Positions 35,801 to 43,040 of a DNA stretch of 64,000 bases are shown piece after piece (positions within the stretch are counted from its first letter, which is position 1; every line of letters begins with the position of its first letter). The notes beneath the pieces are model-generated. The model did not search any database. It saw nothing but the letters and a program-made list of their open reading frames with translations, and was not told where the DNA came from. Source of the stretch: Hymenobacter negativus. GTDB taxonomy: Bacteria; Bacteroidota; Bacteroidia; Cytophagales; Hymenobacteraceae. The stretch covers positions 62,001-126,000 of the forward strand of contig NZ_JAEDAE010000007.1 of assembly GCF_016056375.1 (NCBI RefSeq). The letters run 5' to 3'. The position numbers and the translations under genes are program-made.

Positions 35801-37511
35801 GGCGCCTTACGCGCTGTTTTCGGACACTGGCGGCGCCTACGCCCCCTGGACGCCGCCCGTGGGCAGCTACTCGCTCACGGCCGCCCCCTTCACCAATGCC
35901 GGGGGTGGCGGCACGGCCGGCACGCCGCTCACGCTGGCCTTCAGCGTAATCGACCAGGCGGGCCCCACCTACACGCTCACCGTGAATACCGTGGGCAGCG
36001 GCACGGTATCGAAAAATCCGAACGCGGCCAGCTACGCCAGCGGTACCAATGTGATGCTGACGGCCACACCCGCCACCGGCTACACGTTCACGGGCTGGAG
36101 CGGCGGGGCCACGGGCAGCACCAATCCGCTCACCGTGGCCATGACCGCGAACAAGTCCATCACCGCCACCTTCACCGCCGTGCCTACTTATACCCTCACC
36201 GTGAACACCACCGGCAGCGGCACCGTGACCAAAACGCCCAACCAGACCAGCTATGCCAGCGGCAGCACGGTCAGCCTCCAGGCCACGCCGGCGGCGGGCT
36301 ATACTTTCAGCGGCTGGAGCGGCGGGGCCACCGGTACTACCAATCCGCTCACGGTGACCATGACGGCCAATAAAACCATTACGGCCACCTTCACTGCAAC
36401 AACGACCACCTACACGCTTACCACGGCCACCGTGGGCAGCGGCACCATCACCAAAAACCCGAACCAGACCACCTACCTGAGTGGCACCAATGTGGTGCTC
36501 ACGGCCACACCCGCCACCGGCTACACGTTCACGGGCTGGAGCGGCGGGGCCACGGGCAGCATCAATCCGCTCACCGTGGCCATGACCGCGAACAAGTCTA
36601 TCACGGCCACCTTCACCGCCACGCCAACAAACTACACCCTCACCGTGAATACCGTGGGCAGCGGCACGGTAACGAAAAACCCGAACGCAACCAACTACGC
36701 CAGCGGCACCAATGTGGTGCTCACGGCCACACCCGCCACTGGCTACACGTTCACGGGCTGGAGCGGCAGCGCCACGGGCACCACCAATCCGCTCACCGTG
36801 GCCATGACGGCCAACAAGACCATCACCGCTACTTTCACCGCCAGTGGCCAGCAGGTGACGAGCTTGATACTGGTGAATGCCGATTCCGACGTCGACATCC
36901 AACCCCTGACCACGGGCGCGGTGCTGAACCTGGCCACCCTGCCCACGCCCAATCTCACGGTGCGGGCCACCACCAGCCCAGCCACCGTGGGCAGCGTGCT
37001 CTTTGTGCTCAGCGGCGCGCAGTCGGTGAATCACAACGAAAATCTAGCCCCCTACGCCCTATTTGCTGATTCCAACGGCGACTACAATCCCTGGACGCCG
37101 GCCATTGCGGTGGGTAGCTACACCCTCACCGTCACGCCCTACTCCGCCGCTGACAATGGCGGCACGGCGGGCACCCCGCTCAGCGTGAGCTTCACGGTGA
37201 CCAATCAAGCGGCCCGCGTCGCGGCGGCTACGGCTGCTTCGCCCACCAGGCCATCCCTTGGGCAGGCGGCTGCCTACCCCAACCCATCCGCCGATGGTCG
37301 CTACTTCCTGCGCCTGCCCGATGCCCTGCATGGCGCGGTGCGCTACCGCCTGCTCACAGCGCTGGGGGCCACCGTGGCCACCGGCACCCTCCCGGCCGAT
37401 GCCCCGGTGCAGCGCCTCGATTTCTCCCATGAAATCAACGCCGCCGGGCTCTATTACCTGCTGCTCGAAAACGACCACGCCGCCGCCCAGCTCAAGCTGC
37501 TGCGGCAGTAG
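32838..37511 (+). CDS. Secreted PQQ-type sugar dehydrogenase multidomain protein with T9SS tail (paralogue 2)
   Basis: Tandem paralogue of the preceding gene, 1557 residues. Signal peptide with CCCGRAQAQ near its end; glucose/sorbosone dehydrogenase domain (about 25-525) with intact GFRNPFR and GDVGAANWEEVDVV, and His in NGHVTAAL; PKD (532-620); Ig-like (622-727); three LVNAD-type domains (728-841, 925-1038, 1340-1456); one B-repeat (850-920) and a tandem run of four (1045-1336); and a T9SS tail (AYPNPSADG). It lacks the malectin-like domain of paralogue 1. Many stretches are identical to paralogue 1 at DNA level. It is probably an exported sugar oxidoreductase that feeds electrons to the envelope; the natural substrate is unknown. 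A terminator follows. Confidence 0.93.
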   Translation: MKSSLTCFMLAFLLACCCGRAQAQTPPTGFTSTTVSSGWNEAVGLTFNSTGSKMFVWERPGKVWVVVNGQRQQLIDITEEVGAWEDQGLLGFALDPNFNTNGYMYLLYVVDRHYLMNFGTASYDPTANDYYSATIGRLTRYTATPSGTGYTVNPASRKILLGATKTNGIPSTFNGHVTAALQFGSDGTLLVATGDGAHPYPDFGAWTATYAPQALADGIIKAKEDVGSLRAQLVDCYNGKILRLDPSNGNGIASNPYYDAANPDAPRSKVWALGFRNPFRMTLKPGTGSTDPTQGNPGTIYLGDVGAANWEEVDVVSGPRQNFGWPLFEGLTPYDAFTTSNVYNRDAPNPLYNTGGCTNQFFYFQDLIKQATPTGTATFPNSCNTAQTVPSSIPTFVHVRPLIDWGHPATGPSRTGTFSGSTATTANIGAAGSPVTGSQFGGSASTGGVFYPYTDFPLQYRNTYFFGDYVGGWVKNLTVNSSNQPSAVGDFVPSGAVPVAFATSPGETGLFYVNFYPSEIRKISYVTTASPPVAVATSNKTYGPGPLAVQFTGSGSSDPNGGALTYLWNFGDGTATSTSANPSHTFSPPTSAPTNYTVTLTVTNPQGLSNQATLTISANNTPPQVTITSPAVGTLYPLTGNTTYQLAATVTDAEQSGHLLSYQWQTILHHQSHEHPDPVDTTRQTSTTIVPYGCGTETYYYRIVLTVTDAGGLSTTQEVRLDPNCNATSFTLVDADAATDVDIQPLTNGAILNLATLPTRNLNIRANANPATTGSVVFTLTGPQNQNQTESVAPYALFSDVNGDYNAWTPPVGNYQLTATPYSGSGGTGTPGTALTVSFTVTDTGTPGPFTLTTAVFGSGTITKSPNQTTYANGTNVTLTATPAAGFAFTGWSGGATGTTNPLTVTMNANKSITATFTSTSTQQLTSFTLVSADSNADIQTLTAGATLNLATLPTRNLNIRANTNPGTVGSVVFALSGAQTQNQTESVAPYALFSDTGGAYAPWTPPVGSYSLTAAPFTNAGGGGTAGTPLTLAFSVIDQAGPTYTLTVNTVGSGTVSKNPNAASYASGTNVMLTATPATGYTFTGWSGGATGSTNPLTVAMTANKSITATFTAVPTYTLTVNTTGSGTVTKTPNQTSYASGSTVSLQATPAAGYTFSGWSGGATGTTNPLTVTMTANKTITATFTATTTTYTLTTATVGSGTITKNPNQTTYLSGTNVVLTATPATGYTFTGWSGGATGSINPLTVAMTANKSITATFTATPTNYTLTVNTVGSGTVTKNPNATNYASGTNVVLTATPATGYTFTGWSGSATGTTNPLTVAMTANKTITATFTASGQQVTSLILVNADSDVDIQPLTTGAVLNLATLPTPNLTVRATTSPATVGSVLFVLSGAQSVNHNENLAPYALFADSNGDYNPWTPAIAVGSYTLTVTPYSAADNGGTAGTPLSVSFTVTNQAARVAAATAASPTRPSLGQAAAYPNPSADGRYFLRLPDALHGAVRYRLLTALGATVATGTLPADAPVQRLDFSHEINAAGLYYLLLENDHAAAQLKLLRQ
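35970..36845 (+). repeat. Tandem array of four InlB-like B-repeats (about 216 bases each)
   Basis: Four successive units each encode YTLTVNTVGSGTV-like openings, TPATGYTFTGWSGGATG in the middle and an ending ANKSITATF or ANKTITATF. They are close in DNA sequence, so unit number could change by recombination. A fifth, separated copy lies at about 35385-35595. Confidence 0.85.
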
Positions 37512-37532
37512 TCCCTGCGACCCCACTGCTTT

Positions 37533-37568
37533 CCCTCGTGGCCCGGACCGGGCCACGGGGGATTTTTT
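37533..37568 (+). terminator. Intrinsic terminator after sugar dehydrogenase paralogue 2
   Basis: CCCTCGTGGCCC pairs with GGGCCACGGGGG around GGACC, and six T residues follow. The next gene starts 36 bases later. Confidence 0.85.
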
Positions 37569-37603
37569 CATCCCCTCTATGTTTCACCGTTCAGGTCTGT
37601 GGT

Positions 37604-39055
37604 ATGGTGCATCGGTTACACACGCTGTGGCTGCTAAGCGGCTGCTTCGCCGGACTATTGGCCGCGCCAGCCACCGCGCAAACGCGCATTCTGTTTGTCG
37701 GCAATAGCTTCACGCACGGCAATACTACCCCGGTGCTGAACTACAACGCCGCTGGTATTACCGACGAAAACTACGGCCTGCCACCCAGCAGCCCCCGCTA
37801 CCAGGCCGACCCGGCCATGCCCGGCCCTTGGGGAGGCGTGCCAGGTATTTTCAAAAAAATGACCGACCAGGCCGGCCGGGCCTACGACGTGCACATGGAG
37901 GCCGTGAGCGCCGCCGCGCTCTCCTACCATTACACCAATGCACTGGGGGTGATGCAGCAAGGCCCTTGGGACCAAGTGGTGCTACAGGAGAATAGCTTCC
38001 AGCCCCTGCCCGTGGCCCGCACTGGCCGCCCCGCCGATTTTCTGAACTACGCCACCCGCCTCGAACAGGCCGTGCACGCCGGCAGCCCCGCCGCCAGGGT
38101 CTACTTGTTCCAGACCTGGGCCCGGGCCGATATGACCTACCCGGCCGGTCAGCCGTATTCGGGCCTGCCCATTGATACCATGGCGCGTGACCTGCGCCGG
38201 GCCTACGCCTACCTGGCCGGCCAAAATCCGCGCATCGCCGCCGTGGCCGCCGTGGGCGATGCCTGGCTGCGGGCCATACAGGCCGGCGTCGCCGTCCGTA
38301 ACCCGTACAACAACTCCAACCCCGGCCTGCTCAGCCTGTGGGGGCCCGACAACCTGCACGCCAGCAAGTGGGGCTCGTACCTGGCCGCCTGCGTGCTGTT
38401 TGCTCAGCTCACCGGCCTCGACCCGCGCACGCTCGGCCCCGCCGAGCAGGCCGCCGTGGCCCTCGACATCACCGGTCCCACCGCCGTGGCCTTGCAGCAA
38501 GTCGCGTTTCAGCAGGTATTCATGTCCGCCGAGGCGCTGCCCGTGGTGCTCACCAGCTTCGCCGCCCAGCGCCAGGCTGCTGGCGTGCGGCTGCACTGGG
38601 CCACCGCCACCGAAGAGCAAAATGCCCGCTTCGATGTGCAGCGCAGCCCCGATGGCGTGGCTTTTGTCACCATTTCCAGCGTGCCGGGACATGGCACTAC
38701 GCTACTGCCCACCCGCTACACCGTGCTCGATGCCTTGGCCCCGGTGTCCACGTCGTACTACCGCCTGCGGCAGGTAGATGTGAGCGGCGCGGCCACCTAC
38801 TCGCCGGTGGTGGCGGTGGGGCCGGCGGCCGCGCTGGTGTCGCTCTACCCTAACCCCGCCCGGGAGCGGCTTTTCATAATGGGTCAGGCCGCCACCGCCT
38901 ACCGCGTGCGCAATTCCCTGGGCCAGGTGTTGCGGCAGGGCTCCATGCCCACCGGGCAGGCCACCGTGGAGCTGGTCAGCCTGCCCGGCGGCCTCTACCA
39001 GCTAGAGCTGGAGACGGCTGCCGGGCAGGTACGGCGCACGTTTACCCGGGAGTAG
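37604..39055 (+). CDS. Secreted SGNH-hydrolase-like protein with T9SS tail
   Basis: A 483-residue protein starting at ATG 37604 with a signal peptide ending near APATAQ; the frame upstream overlaps the terminator. The catalytic domain has the SGNH block I motif FVGNSFTHGN with the nucleophile Ser, VVLQENSFQPL, and near residue 255 the block V Asp-x-x-His motif GPDNLHASKWG. It should be an esterase or deacetylase-like hydrolase, perhaps on a glycan. A pre-tail FN3-like domain (LPVVLTSF to TYSPVVAV) and T9SS tail (LYPNPARERLF) follow, so it is exported by the type IX system. It is the last gene before a shared bidirectional terminator. Confidence 0.88.
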   Translation: MVHRLHTLWLLSGCFAGLLAAPATAQTRILFVGNSFTHGNTTPVLNYNAAGITDENYGLPPSSPRYQADPAMPGPWGGVPGIFKKMTDQAGRAYDVHMEAVSAAALSYHYTNALGVMQQGPWDQVVLQENSFQPLPVARTGRPADFLNYATRLEQAVHAGSPAARVYLFQTWARADMTYPAGQPYSGLPIDTMARDLRRAYAYLAGQNPRIAAVAAVGDAWLRAIQAGVAVRNPYNNSNPGLLSLWGPDNLHASKWGSYLAACVLFAQLTGLDPRTLGPAEQAAVALDITGPTAVALQQVAFQQVFMSAEALPVVLTSFAAQRQAAGVRLHWATATEEQNARFDVQRSPDGVAFVTISSVPGHGTTLLPTRYTVLDALAPVSTSYYRLRQVDVSGAATYSPVVAVGPAAALVSLYPNPARERLFIMGQAATAYRVRNSLGQVLRQGSMPTGQATVELVSLPGGLYQLELETAAGQVRRTFTRE

Positions 39056-39106
39056 CGCTGGGGCAAACCGCTTGGCTTGTGGCTTGGGTACGGGATAGGC
39101 ATTACG

Positions 39107-39160
39107 AAACAAGCCGGGCCATCAGACTGAGCGTAGTCAGCCTGATGGCCCGGCTTGTTT
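39107..39160. terminator. Bidirectional terminator between convergent genes
   Basis: A perfect 19-base stem AAACAAGCCGGGCCATCAG is inverted at 39142-39160 around a 16-base loop that has its own small stem. T residues occur at both ends. It serves the plus-strand SGNH gene and the minus-strand repeat-protein gene. Confidence 0.9.
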
Positions 39161-39175
39161 GCCGCGTTGGCTCAG

Positions 39176-40549
39176 CTACGGCAGCACAAAGCGGCCCGCG
39201 TAGCTGCCGCCCGCATTGGTGAGGTGCAGCACGTAGGTGCCAGCCGCCAGCCCAGTCACCGGCAGTGTGCCACTGCCCGAAGCCGCCAGCCGGTACCGCC
39301 CCAGCCGCTGCCCCATGATGGAATACAGCACCAGTTCCTCGGTGCCGGTAGCAGGCCCAAGGAAAGTGTAGTGCAGCAGGCCATCGGCCGGCGTAGGCAC
39401 GTAGGCCTGGAGCGGAGCCGGAGCCGCACCAGGCACCACGGTCACCACCCGCACCGGCGAGTAGGTGCTCGTGCCGTCCACATCCACCTGCTGCAGTCGG
39501 TAATACAGCTTGCTCAGGTTAGAAGGCAGTTGCTTGTCGATGTATTGGTAGGTCTGCGGCAGAATGGTGTTGCCGTGGCCGGGCAGGTGGGCCACCGAGA
39601 TGAATTCACGCCCATCGACGCTGCGCTGCACCACGAATTCCTTGTTCTGCTCCTCGGTGGCTGTGTTCCAGCGCAACTGCACCGCGCCTGCTTGCAGCGG
39701 CTCGGCCAGAAACGCCGTGAGGCGCACCGGCAGCGCGGGAGCCACCACCACGAAGCTAATGGTGAGGCCCGACCCCTGGGTGCCACCGCCCTGCGCCGCG
39801 TCAAAAGTCATGGCCGTGAGCGTATAAGTGCCGCTTACTGGCGTCCAGGCGGCATAATCCCCGTTCAAATCGCTGTACAGCGCATATGGAGCCTGGTTTT
39901 CGATGCCCGAATGAGTTTGGGGGCCGGTGAGGTCAAAAGTCACGCTGCCTACCGTGGCCGGGTTGGTGTTGGCCCGGATGTTCAGGTTGGAAGTGGGCAG
40001 TGAGGCCAGCGTGAGCGTCATGCCGGACGTCATGGTCTGAATGTCGGTATCGGTATCGGCATTCACCAGCGTAAAGCTCGTGATGCCGCCCACCGAATTT
40101 ACCACCGTGAAGCTGAGCGTGAGCGGCGCGCCGCTGTTTCCCGTCCCGCCCGGGTCGTCGAAGGGCGTGGCCAGCAGCGAGTAGCTGCCCACGGGCGGCG
40201 ACCACGGAAAATAGTCGCCCTGATAATCGCTGAACAGCGCGTAGGGCGCAAAATCCTGCGTCTCGTTGCGGGTTTGGGCCCCGGTCAGGTTCATCACCAC
40301 GCTGCCCGGCAGGGGCAGGTCGGTATCGGCCCGGATATTGACGTTGCGGGTGGGGAGCGTAGCTAGGTCTATTACCATGCCCGGCGTCATGGCAAAAAGG
40401 TCGGTGTCGGTGTCGGCATTCACCAGGGTGAAGCCCGTGATGGAGGCCGCCGCCGCCGCTGTGCCTGTGCCAATTATTTGAGTGGGCAATAAGGGGCTAA
40501 TCCAAGTGAAAAGACTGATTAACAGCGGTAAGTAGACCTTGATTTTCAT
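39176..40549 (-). CDS. Secreted protein with two LVNAD-type domains and T9SS tail
   Basis: A 457-residue exported protein. After a signal region (VYLPLLISLFTWISPLLP) come two copies of the domain opening FTLVNADTDTD, at about 38-155 and 160-280. This domain also occurs in both sugar dehydrogenases. A pre-tail FN3-like domain (LPVRLTAF to TYSPVRVV) and a T9SS tail ending GTYVLHLTNAGGSYAGRFVLP follow. No catalytic motif is visible, so a binding or structural role at the surface is the simplest guess. It is convergent with the SGNH-type gene. A candidate promoter lies 83 bases upstream. Confidence 0.85.
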   Translation of the reverse strand: MKIKVYLPLLISLFTWISPLLPTQIIGTGTAAAAASITGFTLVNADTDTDLFAMTPGMVIDLATLPTRNVNIRADTDLPLPGSVVMNLTGAQTRNETQDFAPYALFSDYQGDYFPWSPPVGSYSLLATPFDDPGGTGNSGAPLTLSFTVVNSVGGITSFTLVNADTDTDIQTMTSGMTLTLASLPTSNLNIRANTNPATVGSVTFDLTGPQTHSGIENQAPYALYSDLNGDYAAWTPVSGTYTLTAMTFDAAQGGGTQGSGLTISFVVVAPALPVRLTAFLAEPLQAGAVQLRWNTATEEQNKEFVVQRSVDGREFISVAHLPGHGNTILPQTYQYIDKQLPSNLSKLYYRLQQVDVDGTSTYSPVRVVTVVPGAAPAPLQAYVPTPADGLLHYTFLGPATGTEELVLYSIMGQRLGRYRLAASGSGTLPVTGLAAGTYVLHLTNAGGSYAGRFVLP

Positions 40550-40631
40550 ATCTGGAAAGCGTTAAAGTGGGTACTTCGTCGGCTCGCCCGGATGTTGGCA
40601 TCGCCTGCCTATATCCCTAGATGAGTTATAA

Positions 40632-40661
40632 CAAATATAATATATATAATTAAACAAAAAA
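40632..40661 (-). promoter_or_regulatory. Candidate promoter of the LVNAD repeat-protein gene
   Basis: On the minus strand TATATTTG (40632-40639) matches the Bacteroidota TAnnTTTG element exactly, and TTTTTTG lies 15 bases upstream. The spacing is shorter than usual. The surrounding stretch is very AT-rich, so chance matches are likely. Confidence 0.35.
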
Positions 40662-40722
40662 TATTAATTTTCTCATAAAGTTTCCCGCCAAGTGAGCGAA
40701 TGCATGCCGGTTGCGGACCGGG

Positions 40723-41715
40723 CTACACCGGTTCGGCCACCCGGCGTTCGGGGTGCGCGCGCCGCGCTGGTCCCGGCTGAGCTGCCCGCTGCTGAATGCG
40801 CCGCCGCGTGGCCCAGATGCCGCGCCAGTGTTGCCACACGTAGCGGTAGGCGCGCAGCGAATGCCGCTCCAGCAGCAGGCAGTAGAGCAGAATGCCCAGC
40901 TGCCGGGGCAGCGCCCGCAGCCACAGGCCCGGCAGCTGCCGGGTGGGCGGGTTTTTGAGCAGCAGCAGCCACTGGTTTTTCACAGCATCGGCCTTGATGG
41001 TGCCGTTCAGGCGCAGGCGGCGGCGCAGGTCGGCGGGCCGGAACTCGCGCGGGTGCAGGGCCCGGCAGGCGGGCTCAAACAGCGTGGTCCAGCCATAGAG
41101 ACGGCCGCGCCAGGCAATGTCCCAATCCTCTTTGTGAGCGAAAAAACGCTCGTCAAAAAACTGCCCGTCCACCCGCAAATCATCGATGAAGGCGCGGCGA
41201 TAAAGCGGCAGCGCGCCATCGGCCCCATCTACCGGGCCGGCCGTGAGGGGCGTTTCGGAGAGCAGCTGGCCGTGGTGGCGCAGCCGGAAGCGGCCATCGG
41301 GCAAGGCCTCTAGCCCGGTACTGTCGATGCGCGGGGCGGCACCCGGGTTTTGCAGTAGCAGCCCGCACACGGTGCCCGCGCCGGGGTGGGCGCGCAGCGT
41401 GGCCATGGCCCGGCCCAGGTAGTTCACGGCCATCTCAATATCGGGGTTCACCAGCAGCACGGCCTCCGAAGTGGTGCGGTCGAGGGCGTAGTTGTGGCCG
41501 CCGCAGAAGCCGGTGTTGCGCGGCAGCGGGTGCAGGCGCACACGGGCATCGGTGGCGGCCAGGGCGGCCACACGGGCGCAGGTGTCGTCGGCCGAGGCAT
41601 TGTCCACCACCCACACCTCAAAGTCGGCATACGTTTGGGCCAGTATCGAGCGCAGGCAGGCTTCAATGACGTCGGCGCTGTTCCAGCTGACGACGGAAAT
41701 CAGAACGGAAGGCAT
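40723..41715 (-). CDS. Glycosyltransferase family 2 protein
   Basis: A 330-residue GT-A fold transferase starting at ATG 41715. Motifs: VLISVVSWNSADVIEACL at the N-terminus, VWVVDNASADDT, NTGFCGGHNYAL, LLVNPDIEM as the DxD-like metal site, and FAHKEDWDIAWRGRLYGW downstream. This pattern resembles rhamnosyl- and other hexosyltransferases of O-antigen loci. It is the last gene of the minus-strand run that starts with gmd, 41 bases after the neighbouring GT61 gene. Donor and acceptor are unknown. Confidence 0.93.
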   Translation of the reverse strand: MPSVLISVVSWNSADVIEACLRSILAQTYADFEVWVVDNASADDTCARVAALAATDARVRLHPLPRNTGFCGGHNYALDRTTSEAVLLVNPDIEMAVNYLGRAMATLRAHPGAGTVCGLLLQNPGAAPRIDSTGLEALPDGRFRLRHHGQLLSETPLTAGPVDGADGALPLYRRAFIDDLRVDGQFFDERFFAHKEDWDIAWRGRLYGWTTLFEPACRALHPREFRPADLRRRLRLNGTIKADAVKNQWLLLLKNPPTRQLPGLWLRALPRQLGILLYCLLLERHSLRAYRYVWQHWRGIWATRRRIQQRAAQPGPARRAHPERRVAEPV

Positions 41716-41756
41716 GGCGAAATTTTGGAAGGTTGGAACAGTGCTACCGCGCTGCC

Positions 41757-42986
41757 TCACGCACTCACTGGCTGGCGCAGGGCCATTTCCACGGCTTGGC
41801 GAAGCGCATTCAGGTCCACGGTGAGGTCGTCCTGGCGGTCGGCGGTAGCGCGCTGGGCCGAAGCCGATTCCAGGGCGCAGATGATGGGGTAGTGCGGCAT
41901 GCCCAGGCGGGCCGTGAGGTCGAGGTAGTCGGGCACCACCAGGTTGCGGGGCAGCAGCTCGATGAGCGGCGTGCCCTCGGCGCAGAACATGATGTTGACC
42001 AGGCCCGCACCCACCGGCCCCACCACCGCCCGCGCCCCGGAAAACAGGGCTGCTTTCTCGCGGAAGCTCAGCTCGGTGAGGGCGTAGCTCTCGAAGCCGT
42101 ACTCGGCCAGCAGGGCTTCCACCTCAGCCTCGTTGCGCACGCGGCGAAAGGCGGCATCGCGCCGGCTCACGTACACCAGCGGGCTGAAGCGCGTGGCGCG
42201 GGCTGCCCCGGCCGCTAGGGGCCGGAAGGCATCCTTCATAAACTCAGCGGCCCAGCGCGGGGCGTGGCGGCCAGTGCCTCGCACCGGCGAGGTGAGCAGC
42301 AGCCGCTGGGCGCGCAGGTGCGTGGTGGTTTGCAGGTCGATAATCTGCTCGCTGCGAATGCCCAGGGCCAGCAGCGTTTCCATCACAAAGGCCTGCTCGC
42401 GGCTGTAAATCAGGAAGTAGTCGATTTCATCCCACAGCCCGGCTTCTTCCACCAGATGCAGGCGGGGCAGCGAGTCGAGCAGCCAGTGGTAGTAGTTGCC
42501 CATGGCCGCGCCGCCGCCCGAAAGCAAGCTGCACACCGTGCCCGATACCTGGCCCGGCGTGCGGAAATAGCGCTGCCGGAAAATGGGGTTTTCCGCTGGG
42601 GGGGCTACCGCGAAATTGCCCGCCGAAAACTGCAGCGACACATCGCCCACCAAGTGGTTATCGGCCGCCACCACGGCAATGGTACCGAAATTGTCGGCGT
42701 TGATGCGGGCATTGGGCAGCATCAGCACGAAGGCGGGGGCCACTTCTTCCTGCTCGGCAATGCGGTCGTAGTAAGCCGGGGCCAGCGATACAAACTCGTC
42801 GGGTACGGTAAGGTGCGAGGTATAGCCGGGGTACACTTCCACGTAATGCGCGCCGCTGCCGGGCTGGGCGGCCAGGGCTTTGGCGGTAGGGTGCACGCCG
42901 GTGGGGCGCAGGTGCTCGTTGTGCGGCACCAAGTCCCGCAGCAGCCGGCCGGTGCGCCGCTGGGCTCGGGTAAGGAGGTCTTGCAT
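41757..42986 (-). CDS. Glycosyltransferase family 61 protein (copy 2)
   Basis: A 409-residue GT61-type (DUF563) protein. The characteristic motif GNYYHWLLDSLPRLHL lies near the middle, with GAGLVNIMFCAEGTPLIELLP near the C-terminus. It is clearly paralogous to the next gene upstream on this strand, sharing the same N-terminal pattern VGVHP/TGVHP and domain order. GT61 proteins in bacteria are mostly uncharacterised sugar transferases of polysaccharide clusters. It probably adds one sugar of the EPS repeat. Confidence 0.92.
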   Translation of the reverse strand: MQDLLTRAQRRTGRLLRDLVPHNEHLRPTGVHPTAKALAAQPGSGAHYVEVYPGYTSHLTVPDEFVSLAPAYYDRIAEQEEVAPAFVLMLPNARINADNFGTIAVVAADNHLVGDVSLQFSAGNFAVAPPAENPIFRQRYFRTPGQVSGTVCSLLSGGGAAMGNYYHWLLDSLPRLHLVEEAGLWDEIDYFLIYSREQAFVMETLLALGIRSEQIIDLQTTTHLRAQRLLLTSPVRGTGRHAPRWAAEFMKDAFRPLAAGAARATRFSPLVYVSRRDAAFRRVRNEAEVEALLAEYGFESYALTELSFREKAALFSGARAVVGPVGAGLVNIMFCAEGTPLIELLPRNLVVPDYLDLTARLGMPHYPIICALESASAQRATADRQDDLTVDLNALRQAVEMALRQPVSA

Positions 42987-43040
42987 AGTCAGATAAGTTT
43001 GCTGGTGGGAGGAGTGTAGCCCGAATGGGGGTGCCGGGCC

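Noticed and set aside
32709..37034. Minus-strand open frame of 1441 codons opposite sugar dehydrogenase paralogue 2
   Set aside because: It is an antisense shadow caused by high GC at third codon positions and by the repeats; the plus strand carries the recognisable domains.
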